A stretch of 64,000 nt of DNA, taken from assembly GCF_013407935.1 (NCBI RefSeq), contig NZ_JACBZU010000001.1, positions 496,001 to 560,000 on the forward strand, written 5' to 3'. Made by a program: the position numbers and the translations under genes. Below are positions 1 to 8,087 of the stretch, piece after piece; position 1 is the stretch's first letter; each line of letters starts with the position of its first letter. The DNA is from Allomuricauda sp. ARW1Y1. Its GTDB lineage: Bacteria; Bacteroidota; Bacteroidia; Flavobacteriales; Flavobacteriaceae. Below the pieces are notes generated by a model that did no database searches, was not told the DNA's origin, and was given only the letters and a program-made list of their open reading frames with translations.

Positions 1-261
1 CCGAGACCGCACATGGTAAAGCATACCAATGAATATGCCAGCAGTGTGGACAAATACATGGTTCGTCATTTTGTAAAGCCAGGTATTACGGGGTTGGCTC
101 AGGTAAGAGGCTATAGGGGAGAAGTGGAGACTGAATCTGATATCCAAAACCGTATTAAATTTGATATATTCTATATAGAAAACTGGTCCATTTTCTTGGA
201 TTTAAAGATTATTGTACAAACCATTCTAAATGCCTTTAAAGGCGAAGAGAAAGCTTATTAA
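1..261 (+). CDS. Sugar transferase, C-terminal part (cut by window start)
   Basis: The frame is open from the first base and begins with PRPHM, the conserved motif of bacterial sugar transferases (WcaJ/WbaP/PglC family) that move a sugar phosphate onto undecaprenyl phosphate. The following text (KPGITGLAQVRGYRGE, then FDIFYIENWS and LDLKIIVQT) is the usual C-terminal catalytic and membrane-associated part, so only about 86 residues are present. The first methionine in view, at 13, is internal. The enzyme starts exopolysaccharide or O-antigen unit assembly at the inner membrane. The next gene makes a UDP-sugar, so this looks like the tail of a surface-polysaccharide cluster lying outside the window. 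Confidence 0.88.
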   Translation, partial: PRPHMVKHTNEYASSVDKYMVRHFVKPGITGLAQVRGYRGEVETESDIQNRIKFDIFYIENWSIFLDLKIIVQTILNAFKGEEKAY

Positions 262-292
262 ACCTGAAATTTTGAATACTTGACGATAAAAC

Positions 293-323
293 TTTTATCC
301 CGTGTTTGTAAAGATTATGTTTG
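293..323 (+). promoter_or_regulatory. Promoter of the UDP-glucuronate decarboxylase gene
   Basis: TATGTTTG at 316-323 matches the Bacteroidota -7 element TAnnTTTG exactly. TTTT at 293-296 lies 19 bp upstream, where TTTG is expected. The start codon follows 32 bp later. Confidence 0.55.
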
Positions 324-354
324 TAAAATAAAGAACCGTATTCAATTAAGATAA

Positions 355-1341
355 ATGAAAAGAATCCTTATCACCGGTGCAGCAGGTTTTCTCGGCTCCC
401 ACCTTTGCGATCGATTTATTGCAGAGGGCTATGATGTTATCGCCATGGACAACCTTATCACCGGAGACCTCAAAAACATAGAACATCTGTTTCCGTTGGA
501 GCGGTTTACTTTCTATAATCACGATGTAACCAATTTCGTGCATGTTCCCGGGAAACTGGATTATATCCTGCATTTTGCCTCGCCAGCCAGCCCAATCGAC
601 TACCTCAAGATACCCATTCAGACCCTAAAAGTTGGCGCATTGGGAACGCACAACCTTTTGGGGCTTGCCAAAGAGAAGAATGCTCGTTTTATGATCGCTT
701 CCACCTCGGAAATATATGGCGATCCATTGGTACACCCACAAACGGAGGAATACTATGGGAATGTGAACACCATTGGCCCAAGGGGAGTGTACGATGAAGC
801 CAAGCGCTTTCAGGAATCCATCACTATGGCATATCACCGTTTTCATGGGTTGGATACGCGCATCGTCCGTATTTTCAACACCTACGGCCCCAGAATGCGA
901 CTGAATGATGGACGTGTGATTCCAGCTTTTATGGGACAGGCACTTCGCGGTGAAGACTTGACCGTTTTTGGTGATGGTTCACAGACACGCTCTTTTTGTT
1001 ATGTGGACGATGAGATAGAAGGTATTTACCGTTTGCTCATGAGCGATTATACCTTACCTGTCAATATCGGGAACCCGAACGAGATTACCATAAAGGATTT
1101 TGCCGAGGAAATCATCAAACTAACGGGAACCGATCAAAAAATTGTGTACAAACCTTTACCAAAGGACGACCCCATGCAGCGTCAACCTGATATTACCAAA
1201 GCCAAAGAGATTTTGGGATGGGAACCTAAAGTTGGTCGGGAAGAGGGTATGCGAAAGACCTTTGAATTCTTTAAAGGATTGTCCAAAGAAGATTTGGAAA
1301 AAACCGAGCACAGGGACTTTACCCATCACAACAAAAAGTAA
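355..1341 (+). CDS. UDP-glucuronate decarboxylase (UDP-xylose synthase), SDR family
   Basis: The 328-residue protein converts UDP-glucuronate to UDP-xylose, a cytoplasmic precursor for surface polysaccharide. The N terminus has the NAD-binding Rossmann motif [10 protein letters not shown] (about residues 7-16). Residues near 115-150 carry the UXS-type sequence STSEIYGDP followed by YDEAKR, which supplies the catalytic Tyr and Lys (YxxxK). [10 protein letters not shown] and [12 protein letters not shown] are typical of the extended SDR epimerase/decarboxylase group. Length is normal for bacterial UXS, which lacks the membrane anchor of eukaryotic forms. It follows the sugar transferase by 93 bp but has its own promoter. 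A related NAD-sugar epimerase is the alternative, but the SEIYGDP context favours the decarboxylase. Confidence 0.85.
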   Translation: MKRILITGAAGFLGSHLCDRFIAEGYDVIAMDNLITGDLKNIEHLFPLERFTFYNHDVTNFVHVPGKLDYILHFASPASPIDYLKIPIQTLKVGALGTHNLLGLAKEKNARFMIASTSEIYGDPLVHPQTEEYYGNVNTIGPRGVYDEAKRFQESITMAYHRFHGLDTRIVRIFNTYGPRMRLNDGRVIPAFMGQALRGEDLTVFGDGSQTRSFCYVDDEIEGIYRLLMSDYTLPVNIGNPNEITIKDFAEEIIKLTGTDQKIVYKPLPKDDPMQRQPDITKAKEILGWEPKVGREEGMRKTFEFFKGLSKEDLEKTEHRDFTHHNKK

Positions 1342-1361
1342 TTTCATTATCAAAAACATAA

Positions 1362-1385
1362 AAGGCCCGATAAACATCGGGCCTT
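1362..1385 (+). terminator. Hairpin after the decarboxylase gene
   Basis: A perfect 10-bp stem (AAGGCCCGAT/ATCGGGCCTT) with an AAAC loop lies 20 bp after the stop codon. The T tract behind it is poor (GGTAATTTT), so termination may be incomplete. Confidence 0.6.
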
Positions 1386-1512
1386 GGTAATTTTGTGTAT
1401 GATATATGGTATACTACCGCGCTGTAGTGACTTCGCAACAATTTGTGGGAACTGTTTCAGAAGTAAGCCTAAATCGCCCATAAATAAGACTTCAATTAAA
1501 TTTGAATTACAT

Positions 1513-1520
1513 TATTTTTG
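1513..1520 (+). promoter_or_regulatory. -7 promoter element of purD
   Basis: TATTTTTG is an exact TAnnTTTG match 16 bp before the purD ATG. It overlaps the in-frame TTG at 1518, which is therefore unlikely to be the start codon. No clear TTTG is seen at -33. Confidence 0.5.
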
Positions 1521-1535
1521 CCAAAACGACGAACC

Positions 1536-2807
1536 ATGAACATTCTTGTCCTAGGGTCCGGTGGTCGCGAGCACGCCATATCCCTTAAAATTTCCCAAAG
1601 TCCCAAAACATCCAAACTTTTTGTAGCGCCAGGCAATGCGGGCACTGCACAGATTGCCACAAATGTGGAGGTGGGTGTCAACGATTTTGAGGGCATCAAA
1701 GCATTGGTGTTACAGGAAAACATCGAATTGGTGGTAGTGGGACCGGAAGATCCTTTGGTCAATGGAGTGCACGATTTTTTTCTAAATGATGCCGAGTTGA
1801 AATCCGTTCCAGTAATCGGACCGCAAAAAGCAGCCGCCGAATTGGAAGGCAGCAAAGAGTTCGCCAAGGAGTTCATGATGCGCCACAACATTCCAACGGC
1901 AGACTACCAAAGTTTTACAAGGGAGACCCTACAGGAAGGCCAAGCCTTCTTGGAGACACTACAACCTCCCTACGTGCTAAAGGCCGATGGTTTGGCCGCA
2001 GGCAAGGGTGTTTTGATTTTGAAAGATTTACAAGAAGCCAAAGACGAGCTCAAATCGATGCTGCTCGACTCCAAATTTGGAAACGCCAGTGCCACCGTTG
2101 TGATCGAGGAGTTTTTGGACGGTATAGAATTGAGCTGTTTTGTGCTCACCGACGGTACCAACTATAAAATCCTACCAACTGCCAAAGACTATAAAAGAAT
2201 AGGTGAGGGCGATACCGGACTCAACACGGGCGGAATGGGGGCCATTTCCCCGGTTCCTTTTGCCGATACCGCCTTTACGGACAAGATAGAGCATCAAATA
2301 GTGAAACCGACCGTAGAAGGCCTAAAAATGGATAATTTGCCTTATGTGGGCTTTATCTTTATCGGTTTGATCAAAGTGGGAGACGAACCCAAGGTAATCG
2401 AGTACAACGTGCGCATGGGCGATCCGGAAACCGAGGTGGTCATCCCAAGGCTCCAGAGTGATTTGGTTGAAGTATTGCTAGCGATGGCCAAAGGAACACT
2501 GGACCAAATCGACCTAAATATTGATGAAAGAGCTGCAACCACCGTAATGGCGGTTTCTGGCGGATATCCCGAAGCCTATGAAAAAGGAAAGGAAATCACG
2601 GGAACGGAGAATATTAAAGATTCCCTCGTCTTTCACGCAGGAACCAAAATATCAGATGGAAAGGTTGTGACCAACGGCGGCCGTGTCATAGCTATTACTT
2701 CCTTCGGAAAAGATTTTAGGGAAGCGCTAAGAACATCCTATCAAAACATGGAAAAACTCCATTTTGATGGCATGTACTACCGAAAAGATCTAGGCTTCGA
2801 TCTATAG
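1536..2807 (+). CDS. purD: Phosphoribosylamine--glycine ligase
   Basis: This enzyme joins 5-phosphoribosylamine and glycine with ATP to give glycinamide ribonucleotide, step two of purine synthesis. The 423-residue protein starts with the PurD signature LVLGSGGREHA, followed by an ATP-grasp domain (PYVLKADGLAAGKGV near residue 135; GDPETEVVIPRL near 290) and the C-terminal PurD domain. The length is that of the monofunctional enzyme. I chose the ATG at 1536 over the TTG at 1518 because the latter sits in the -7 element and adds six residues not expected in the family. The 3' end overlaps the convergent gene by 6 bp. No other pur gene is nearby. Confidence 0.96.
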   Translation: MNILVLGSGGREHAISLKISQSPKTSKLFVAPGNAGTAQIATNVEVGVNDFEGIKALVLQENIELVVVGPEDPLVNGVHDFFLNDAELKSVPVIGPQKAAAELEGSKEFAKEFMMRHNIPTADYQSFTRETLQEGQAFLETLQPPYVLKADGLAAGKGVLILKDLQEAKDELKSMLLDSKFGNASATVVIEEFLDGIELSCFVLTDGTNYKILPTAKDYKRIGEGDTGLNTGGMGAISPVPFADTAFTDKIEHQIVKPTVEGLKMDNLPYVGFIFIGLIKVGDEPKVIEYNVRMGDPETEVVIPRLQSDLVEVLLAMAKGTLDQIDLNIDERAATTVMAVSGGYPEAYEKGKEITGTENIKDSLVFHAGTKISDGKVVTNGGRVIAITSFGKDFREALRTSYQNMEKLHFDGMYYRKDLGFDL

Positions 2808-3023
2808 ATAAGAGTGTGAGCTGATGCTCTTATCTTCCTCACCGCTTTCGTTGAAAATTTTCAACTGGCCCATCCAATAGACCATGGCCACAAAGCCAAT
2901 GATCATAAAGATCCAGTTAATGGTATTGGAGCCCCACCAGCTGTGCATAAAACGCAACGAATCCAGTGGTGCAAAAAGATAGTTTACAAATAAGTCCTCT
3001 ATACCGTAAAAAAACTTGCTCAT
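2802..3023 (-). CDS. Small conserved-type membrane protein
   Basis: This 73-residue protein has an aromatic-rich N-terminal stretch, then one confident transmembrane helix (NWIFMIIGFVAMVYWMG, about residues 36-52), then a charged, serine-rich tail. It resembles small proteins commonly found next to purD in Flavobacteriaceae, but I know no function. On the minus strand CAAAAGTA at 3043-3050 reads TACTTTTG, a good -7 element about 20 bp upstream of the start, which supports it being a real gene. Its last codons overlap the end of purD on the other strand. Confidence 0.7.
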   Translation of the reverse strand: MSKFFYGIEDLFVNYLFAPLDSLRFMHSWWGSNTINWIFMIIGFVAMVYWMGQLKIFNESGEEDKSISSHSYL

Positions 3024-3062
3024 CTTGGCTATATTTACTTTACAAAAGTAGCAAAAGATAGG

Positions 3063-3992
3063 ATGATTTCAAGCTTTTTCGGAAAAACTAAACCCATAAA
3101 CTACATTGTTCTCGCCATCGTCCTGTTCCTTTTCTATTTTACCCACCTATTTTTCGCGCTTGGCGAACAAAAGATCAGCCAAGTCATAGGACGCGAGCTG
3201 GTCTTGTTTATCGGACTTTTACTGGCTGTTTTTATCGTCAATCAAATCGTACGCACCGAGAAAGCAACGGAGTCCAACTCGTATGCCATGCTGTTTTTCC
3301 TATTGCTGATTATAAGTTTTTCCGACGAGCTCGTTCTTGACCAGGTCATTTTTGCCAACTTTTTTCTACTTCTGGCTTTTTGGAGAATATTGTCCGTAAA
3401 ATCAACTAGGAACGTAAAGCACAAAATATTCGATGCCTCATTGTTGATTTCATTGGCCAGTTTGTTCTACGATTGGGCGCTTGCCTTTATGCTGCTCGTT
3501 TTTTTTGTGATCGGAGTATATGACCGTAAAACGGTTAAAAACTGGTTGGTGCCTTTTTTGGGAATTTCCACCATATTTATGTTGACATTCACGGTGCTCA
3601 AAGTACATGGGTCTTTGGAGTTTTTTGAGGAGCACTACCAATTTTCCTTAGGGCTGTTTACTACCAAATCCTTTTTTCAGGTACTCAATGTAAAAACATT
3701 GATTTATTTAATTTTGACCATCTTGGTTTCCATGTTGGTTTTCGTAAGACTTCGAAACGTGAGTGGGGGAAAGCTGCTCCTACTACGGATTGTATTTCTC
3801 ATTTTCATTTTGTCCACTGGGATTATGCTGTTCACACCGGCCGATGCATCCCCTGTTCTGATTACCTTTTTTCCCGCTGCCGTGTTCTTTACCAATTATT
3901 TTGAAGGCATCAAAAAAGAGAAGTTTCAAGAGATTGCACTTATGGGCAGCATTGTCTTGGCCTTCGCTCTTTTTGTCTTCCACCTGAACTAA
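3063..3992 (+). CDS. Multi-pass inner-membrane protein of unknown function (DUF6427-like)
   Basis: The 309 residues form roughly nine to ten hydrophobic helices with short polar loops, starting with KPINYIVLAIVLFLFYF. No catalytic motif is visible. The MISSFFGKTKPINY opening is characteristic of a Flavobacteriia membrane family that I recall as DUF6427. It begins 40 bp from the divergent small membrane protein and precedes the DUF4254/GT9 pair by 39 bp. That order suggests a shared transcription unit, possibly for envelope polysaccharide, but a role is not evident from sequence. Confidence 0.65.
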   Translation: MISSFFGKTKPINYIVLAIVLFLFYFTHLFFALGEQKISQVIGRELVLFIGLLLAVFIVNQIVRTEKATESNSYAMLFFLLLIISFSDELVLDQVIFANFFLLLAFWRILSVKSTRNVKHKIFDASLLISLASLFYDWALAFMLLVFFVIGVYDRKTVKNWLVPFLGISTIFMLTFTVLKVHGSLEFFEEHYQFSLGLFTTKSFFQVLNVKTLIYLILTILVSMLVFVRLRNVSGGKLLLLRIVFLIFILSTGIMLFTPADASPVLITFFPAAVFFTNYFEGIKKEKFQEIALMGSIVLAFALFVFHLN

Positions 3993-4031
3993 ATACGCCA
4001 TAAAGCAATATCTTTGAACAAATTTTAGATT

Positions 4032-4637
4032 ATGTTCAGCGATTTTGCCTTCAATATCTTTCAAGAAAGTATAGACACCTATCACATTAAGGACGATGTG
4101 AACCAGACATTCACCAATCCGTACCCAAAAGATCAAATAGAACATTTGCTTTACCGGAAAAACTGGATAGATACTGTACAATGGCATTATGAAGACATTA
4201 TCCGAGACCCGGAGATTGAACCAAAAGCCGCTTTGGAGCTGAAACGGAAAATTGATGCGAGCAATCAGGATAGGACGGACTTGGTAGAGTATATTGATAG
4301 CTATTTTTTGAATAAATACCAATCAGTACAAGTAAAGGACAATGCAACCATCAACACGGAAAGTCCTGCTTGGGCCATAGACCGATTGTCCATTTTGGCA
4401 TTGAAGATCTATCACATGCAAGAGGAGGTGAACCGTACCGATGCCTCCGCAGAGCACACCCAAAAGTGCAGTGAAAAGCTAGCGGTACTTTTGGAACAAA
4501 GAAAAGATCTTTCTACGGCCATAGATCAATTGTTGGCCGATATCGAGGCTGGAAATAAGTACATGAAAGTCTACAAACAGATGAAAATGTACAACGACGA
4601 AGAGCTAAACCCAGTACTCCGTGGACAAAAAGGGTAA
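4032..4637 (+). CDS. DUF4254 family protein
   Basis: This 201-residue, largely helical, charged protein has no signal peptide or membrane segment. The N-terminal portion (NPYPKDQIEHLLYRKN, then TVQWHYEDIIRDPEI) matches my recollection of DUF4254, a Bacteroidota family usually encoded directly before a heptosyltransferase-like GT9 gene. That is the arrangement here: its last 17 bases overlap the start of the GT9 gene, suggesting translational coupling. The biochemical role is unknown. By association it may help a glycosyltransferase acting on lipopolysaccharide core or another surface glycan. Confidence 0.75.
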   Translation: MFSDFAFNIFQESIDTYHIKDDVNQTFTNPYPKDQIEHLLYRKNWIDTVQWHYEDIIRDPEIEPKAALELKRKIDASNQDRTDLVEYIDSYFLNKYQSVQVKDNATINTESPAWAIDRLSILALKIYHMQEEVNRTDASAEHTQKCSEKLAVLLEQRKDLSTAIDQLLADIEAGNKYMKVYKQMKMYNDEELNPVLRGQKG

Positions 4638-5676
4638 ATACACCCATATATTGATCATCCGCTTGTCGGCCATGGGCGATGTGGCCATGACGGTACCGGT
4701 AATCACAGCCCTCTTGCAACAATATCCCCATCTTAGGCTCACCTTGCTTACCAAAAGAACATTTGCCCCTATTTTTGATGGTCTGGATAACGTGCAAGTG
4801 TATGCAGCTGATGTGAAAAACAGACACAAAGGTCTAAAGGGCCTATGGCGATTGTACAAGGAACTGAAACCTTTGGAAATCGATGCCGTTGCAGATTTGC
4901 ACAATGTACTGCGAAGCAGGGTACTTAAAAAGTATTTTGGCCTGGAACGCATCCCTTTTGTTCAAATTGACAAAGGCAGAAAGGAGAAAAAAGCACTTAC
5001 AAGGACTAAAAACAAGGTTTTTGAGCAACTTAAAACCACTCATGAACGCTATGCCGAGGTGTTTTCAAAACTGGGTTATCCAATAGATTTAAGCTCCTCA
5101 CCACCACTTGAAAGACTTCCGCTTTCCCCGAAAGTACTCGATTTGGTACAGCAGGATACAAAGAAATGGGTGGGAATTGCCCCATTTGCTGCCCACGATG
5201 GGAAGATGTATCCTTTAGAATCAATGGAAACGGTAATTCAAGAATTAAATAACACCAATAAGTATAAAATATTGCTCTTTGGAGGAGGCGAGAAGGAAGT
5301 CACAGTATTGGAAGATATGGCCAACTCCTTCAATAATGCACTTTGCATGGCAGGCAAGCTCCAATTGTCCGAAGAGCTTCAGCTTATTTCCAATTTGGAT
5401 GTAATGTTGTCCATGGACAGTGGGAATGCGCATATGGCTGCGAATTATGGTATTCCTGTGGTGACGCTTTGGGGCGTTACCCACCCTTATGCAGGGTTTT
5501 ATCCCTTTGGGCAGCCGATGGACAATGCTTTGACGGCCGACCGGGAAACCTACCCCTTGATTCCAACTTCCGTATACGGAAACAAGGTGCCCCAAGGCTA
5601 TGAAAACGCTATGCAAACCATTGAACCCGCCGATGTGCTGAACAAGCTGTTTCAACTGTTGACAAAGGTTGATTAG
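4621..5676 (+). CDS. Glycosyltransferase family 9 (heptosyltransferase-like)
   Basis: The 351-residue protein has two Rossmann-like halves typical of GT-B heptosyltransferases. The N terminus reads ILIIRLSAMGDVAMTVPV, the family's acceptor-side motif. The C-terminal half has DVMLSMDSGNAHMAA and VTLWGVTHPYAGF, the donor-binding region. It probably transfers heptose or a similar sugar from a nucleotide donor onto lipid A-core at the inner membrane. The start is GTG at 4621, inside the end of the preceding DUF4254 gene. The acceptor specificity cannot be told from sequence. Confidence 0.85.
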   Translation: MDKKGKYTHILIIRLSAMGDVAMTVPVITALLQQYPHLRLTLLTKRTFAPIFDGLDNVQVYAADVKNRHKGLKGLWRLYKELKPLEIDAVADLHNVLRSRVLKKYFGLERIPFVQIDKGRKEKKALTRTKNKVFEQLKTTHERYAEVFSKLGYPIDLSSSPPLERLPLSPKVLDLVQQDTKKWVGIAPFAAHDGKMYPLESMETVIQELNNTNKYKILLFGGGEKEVTVLEDMANSFNNALCMAGKLQLSEELQLISNLDVMLSMDSGNAHMAANYGIPVVTLWGVTHPYAGFYPFGQPMDNALTADRETYPLIPTSVYGNKVPQGYENAMQTIEPADVLNKLFQLLTKVD

Positions 5677-5689
5677 AAATGAGATGCAA

Positions 5690-6400
5690 AGCATTGATTG
5701 AGAAATCCAGTGAAAAACTCAAGCATCAAGTTCATCAAAGGTCATTTCGAGATGAGGAGCGGAGTGACGATTGAGAAATCTGTTTGAAAACTCAAGTTCG
5801 AACTCAAAGGTCAAGTTCAAGTTTCAAGTTCAAAGTTTAAGGTTTAACCTCAAAAGGGTATTTCAAATGACAAAGAACCCTATTGGTGCTAATTCGTGAA
5901 ATTAGTGTCAACGCCCAATTGACTTCTGACTTCTTATTGTCGCTTCGACTCATTTCGACTACGCTCAATGACCGCCGCTCAGCGACCACTGCCGACTGAC
6001 TTCCGACTCCCGATTGATTTCTCACTTCGTTTCGAAATGACACCTTATCCAGCATTTTAGGTTTACTGCCCGCAGCCAATAACCAAGTCTATTTTCTATG
6101 GTCTTTTCTCCCCAGAGTCTTGATTCTTGGCTCTTGGCTCCTCACTGAACTAGGTTCTCGATACATTTTTTGTCTCTTTTTTGCAAAAACAGCCAAAAAA
6201 CACTCGAACTGACATCTTAAACCAAAACCCGAAACCCCTAACCCTAAACTTCCGACCTCGGACTTCGGACTCCCACAAAGATTTCTCGACTTCCCTCGAA
6301 ATGACATCATAACTCGCAACCTGAAACCCGAAACCCATAACTCGTAACTTACCACTCCCGACTCCCAAAATCCCATTCCCAACCCTTAAAATCCATCCCC
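5690..6400 (-). repeat. Heptanucleotide-based intergenic repeat, copy A
   Basis: This is a gene-free stretch of about 800 bp. Much of it parses into consecutive 7-base words, for example AACTCGC AACCTGA near 6310 continuing for about thirteen words to 6400, and CAAGTTT CAAGTTC near 5825. On the minus strand its order matches copies B (34960) and C (37580). A core of about 127 bp at 6087-6213 is nearly identical to 37720-37845. A TTCGACTACGCTCA palindrome-family motif lies at 5954-5967. Open frames in it look like translated repeats, not genes. Confidence 0.8.
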
Positions 6401-6407
6401 CAAAAAA

Positions 6408-6440
6408 ATCCGTCAGATCAAACAGGGCATCCGTCAGATC
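6408..6440 (+). promoter_or_regulatory. Direct repeats with 21-bp spacing, probable LytTR-type regulator site
   Basis: ATCCGTCAGATC occurs at 6408-6419 and again, identical, at 6429-6440. The 21-bp period places both copies on one DNA face two turns apart, as in AgrA/LytR-type sites. The site lies 67 bp before the ATG of the following gene and recurs at 37516 and 59665. Confidence 0.65.
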
Positions 6441-6507
6441 GCACCAAATTATTCTTCCCATTTGTGCCAACTTCTCCAAAATTCAGAAACAAAAGGAGGG
6501 TTTTCAT

Positions 6508-7354
6508 ATGGAAGAATTTCAACACATCATCATTACACGGTTCAATTTAAGGAACCATCAATGGACCAATCGAACCAAAAACGACACTCCCATTTTAACG
6601 GAGTCTTGGCTAGAGGATCGTTTTGATTTATTTGAGAACTTTTGTTTTCTCTCGGTCAGGAACCAAACCAACACCAATTTTCAATGGTGGGTGTTTTTTG
6701 ATACCGAAACACCAATGCGTTTTAGGGACCGCATAAGCGAATTCGAACGGAGATTCCACCGCTTCACAGCGCTATTTGTGGATGGGATGGACGCTTTTTT
6801 GCCTGCGGTTCAACACAGGTTGGCGTTGTGTAAAGCGCCATACATTATGACCAGCAGATTGGACAACGATGATTGTTTGCACAAAGATTATGTTCAAAGT
6901 GGTGCAGCAACAGTTTGCCCATCAAACGTACTTGGCTTTGGATATTATTGACGGGTTTACCTTGCAAGTGCAGCCCGAAGTGAGGCTAGGGTACCGAAGA
7001 CATTTGTACAATCCGTTCATTACGCTGATCGAGGAGAATGTGAATGCCAAATCGGTTTGGGATCGGACGCACAGTGACTGGAAAAAGGAAAAGCGCCTTA
7101 AACGTATCAAAGGGGAAAGGTTGTGGATGTCGGTAATCCATCATGACAATAAAGTGAACGAATATCATGGCTTTGGCACTCCCGATTTTGACGATACTTT
7201 AATGGATTTCGGCATTAGGGGCGCAAAGAAGAGCGAATTGCGAGAGCGCCTTACCCACTCCAAAAGGCTCAGTTTTAAATATTGGTGCGAGGCCATACTT
7301 TACAATGGATTCAAGGACTTCAAAAAAACAATAGGGCTATACTCTTACAAATAG
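6508..7354 (+). pseudogene. Putative rhamnosyltransferase-like glycosyltransferase, frameshifted
   Basis: Two frames join into one protein of about 281 residues. The first (6508 to about 6897) has HIIITRFNLR near the start, FDTETP, and SRLDNDDCLHKDYV, a DxD-like nucleotide-sugar site. The second continues with VQQQFAHQTYLALDIIDGF and ends at 7354 with KKTIGLYSYK. Dropping one A of the AAA at 6896-6898 restores DYVQVVQQQFAHQ, so there is a single +1 error. It may be a true inactivating mutation or a sequencing error. The arrangement resembles the family of putative rhamnosyl transferases (PF11316-like). AAAGGAGG ends 8 bp before the ATG, an unusually strong Shine-Dalgarno for this phylum. LytTR-like repeats lie upstream. 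Confidence 0.7.
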
Positions 7355-7397
7355 TTTCATCACTATAATCCAAAACGCAAAGTCAAAAACTTAGTTT

Positions 7398-8069
7398 ATG
7401 AATCCTAACAACCGTCAACGAATAACTAAAATTGGAAATATGCTCTTGGAAGGACCATCGTCCATCATCCACAAAACGAGTGGTGATTGGCTCAAAAAAG
7501 ATTTCCAATTGATACTGCACCAGCCGAAATCTGGCACATTGAAATCCTATTCGATTTGGAGCGATGATACCTGGAACAAGGAAGCTGATTTTTTACCTCC
7601 CATGATACGAACGGTGGTCTGGGACAGACAAAAGGACATGGAACACCTTAGAAAATCTGAAGATTTAAACTTTCCAAGTATCGATGTGGCTTTGGGAACC
7701 ATCAAAAGCGAAAAATTTAACGAGTTGAACAAAAAACTTGTCCAACTCCAGAACGCTATAGTAGATAATCACGGCTATCAGCCATTCAAAATAGCTACAG
7801 CAAGGGAAGCTGCTATCATTGATGTTGATTTTGACAAAGGATTTTTGGATTATGCCCTCTACCTCAACAATGGGAATCAAACTTTTGAACTGAAATCCAG
7901 TAGAAATTTAGACCAGCCTTTGGTGGTCGATTTGATGGACATAGCAACACAGCTGAGCGAATCCATGCAATTAATTGATCCTTCTCCTTGGAAAGAGCGA
8001 TATACTGGAATCACAAAAGCATCATTGGATGATGATGGCCTGGATTGGAACTATCAAAATCGATTTTGA
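7398..8069 (+). CDS. Hypothetical protein, orphan in accessory patch
   Basis: I do not recognise this 223-residue protein. It has no signal peptide or transmembrane segment and looks soluble, with a mixed helix/strand composition and many Asp, Lys and Asn residues. Features visible are a basic N terminus (NRQRITKIG), SYSIWSDDTWN, a long middle helix near residues 100-125, and a C-terminal LMDIATQLSESMQ helix. It lies 43 bp after the frameshifted glycosyltransferase on the same strand and 18 bp from the convergent arsS-like gene. Location beside a repeat region suggests accessory DNA. Confidence 0.6.
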   Translation: MNPNNRQRITKIGNMLLEGPSSIIHKTSGDWLKKDFQLILHQPKSGTLKSYSIWSDDTWNKEADFLPPMIRTVVWDRQKDMEHLRKSEDLNFPSIDVALGTIKSEKFNELNKKLVQLQNAIVDNHGYQPFKIATAREAAIIDVDFDKGFLDYALYLNNGNQTFELKSSRNLDQPLVVDLMDIATQLSESMQLIDPSPWKERYTGITKASLDDDGLDWNYQNRF

Positions 8070-8087
8070 GGTTAACACCCAAAGCAG

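Noticed and set aside
6089-6479. Overlapping minus-strand frames of 97 and 109 codons in region A
   Set aside because: They are translations of degenerate heptanucleotide repeats shared with non-coding copies B and C; the frames are not kept in those copies.
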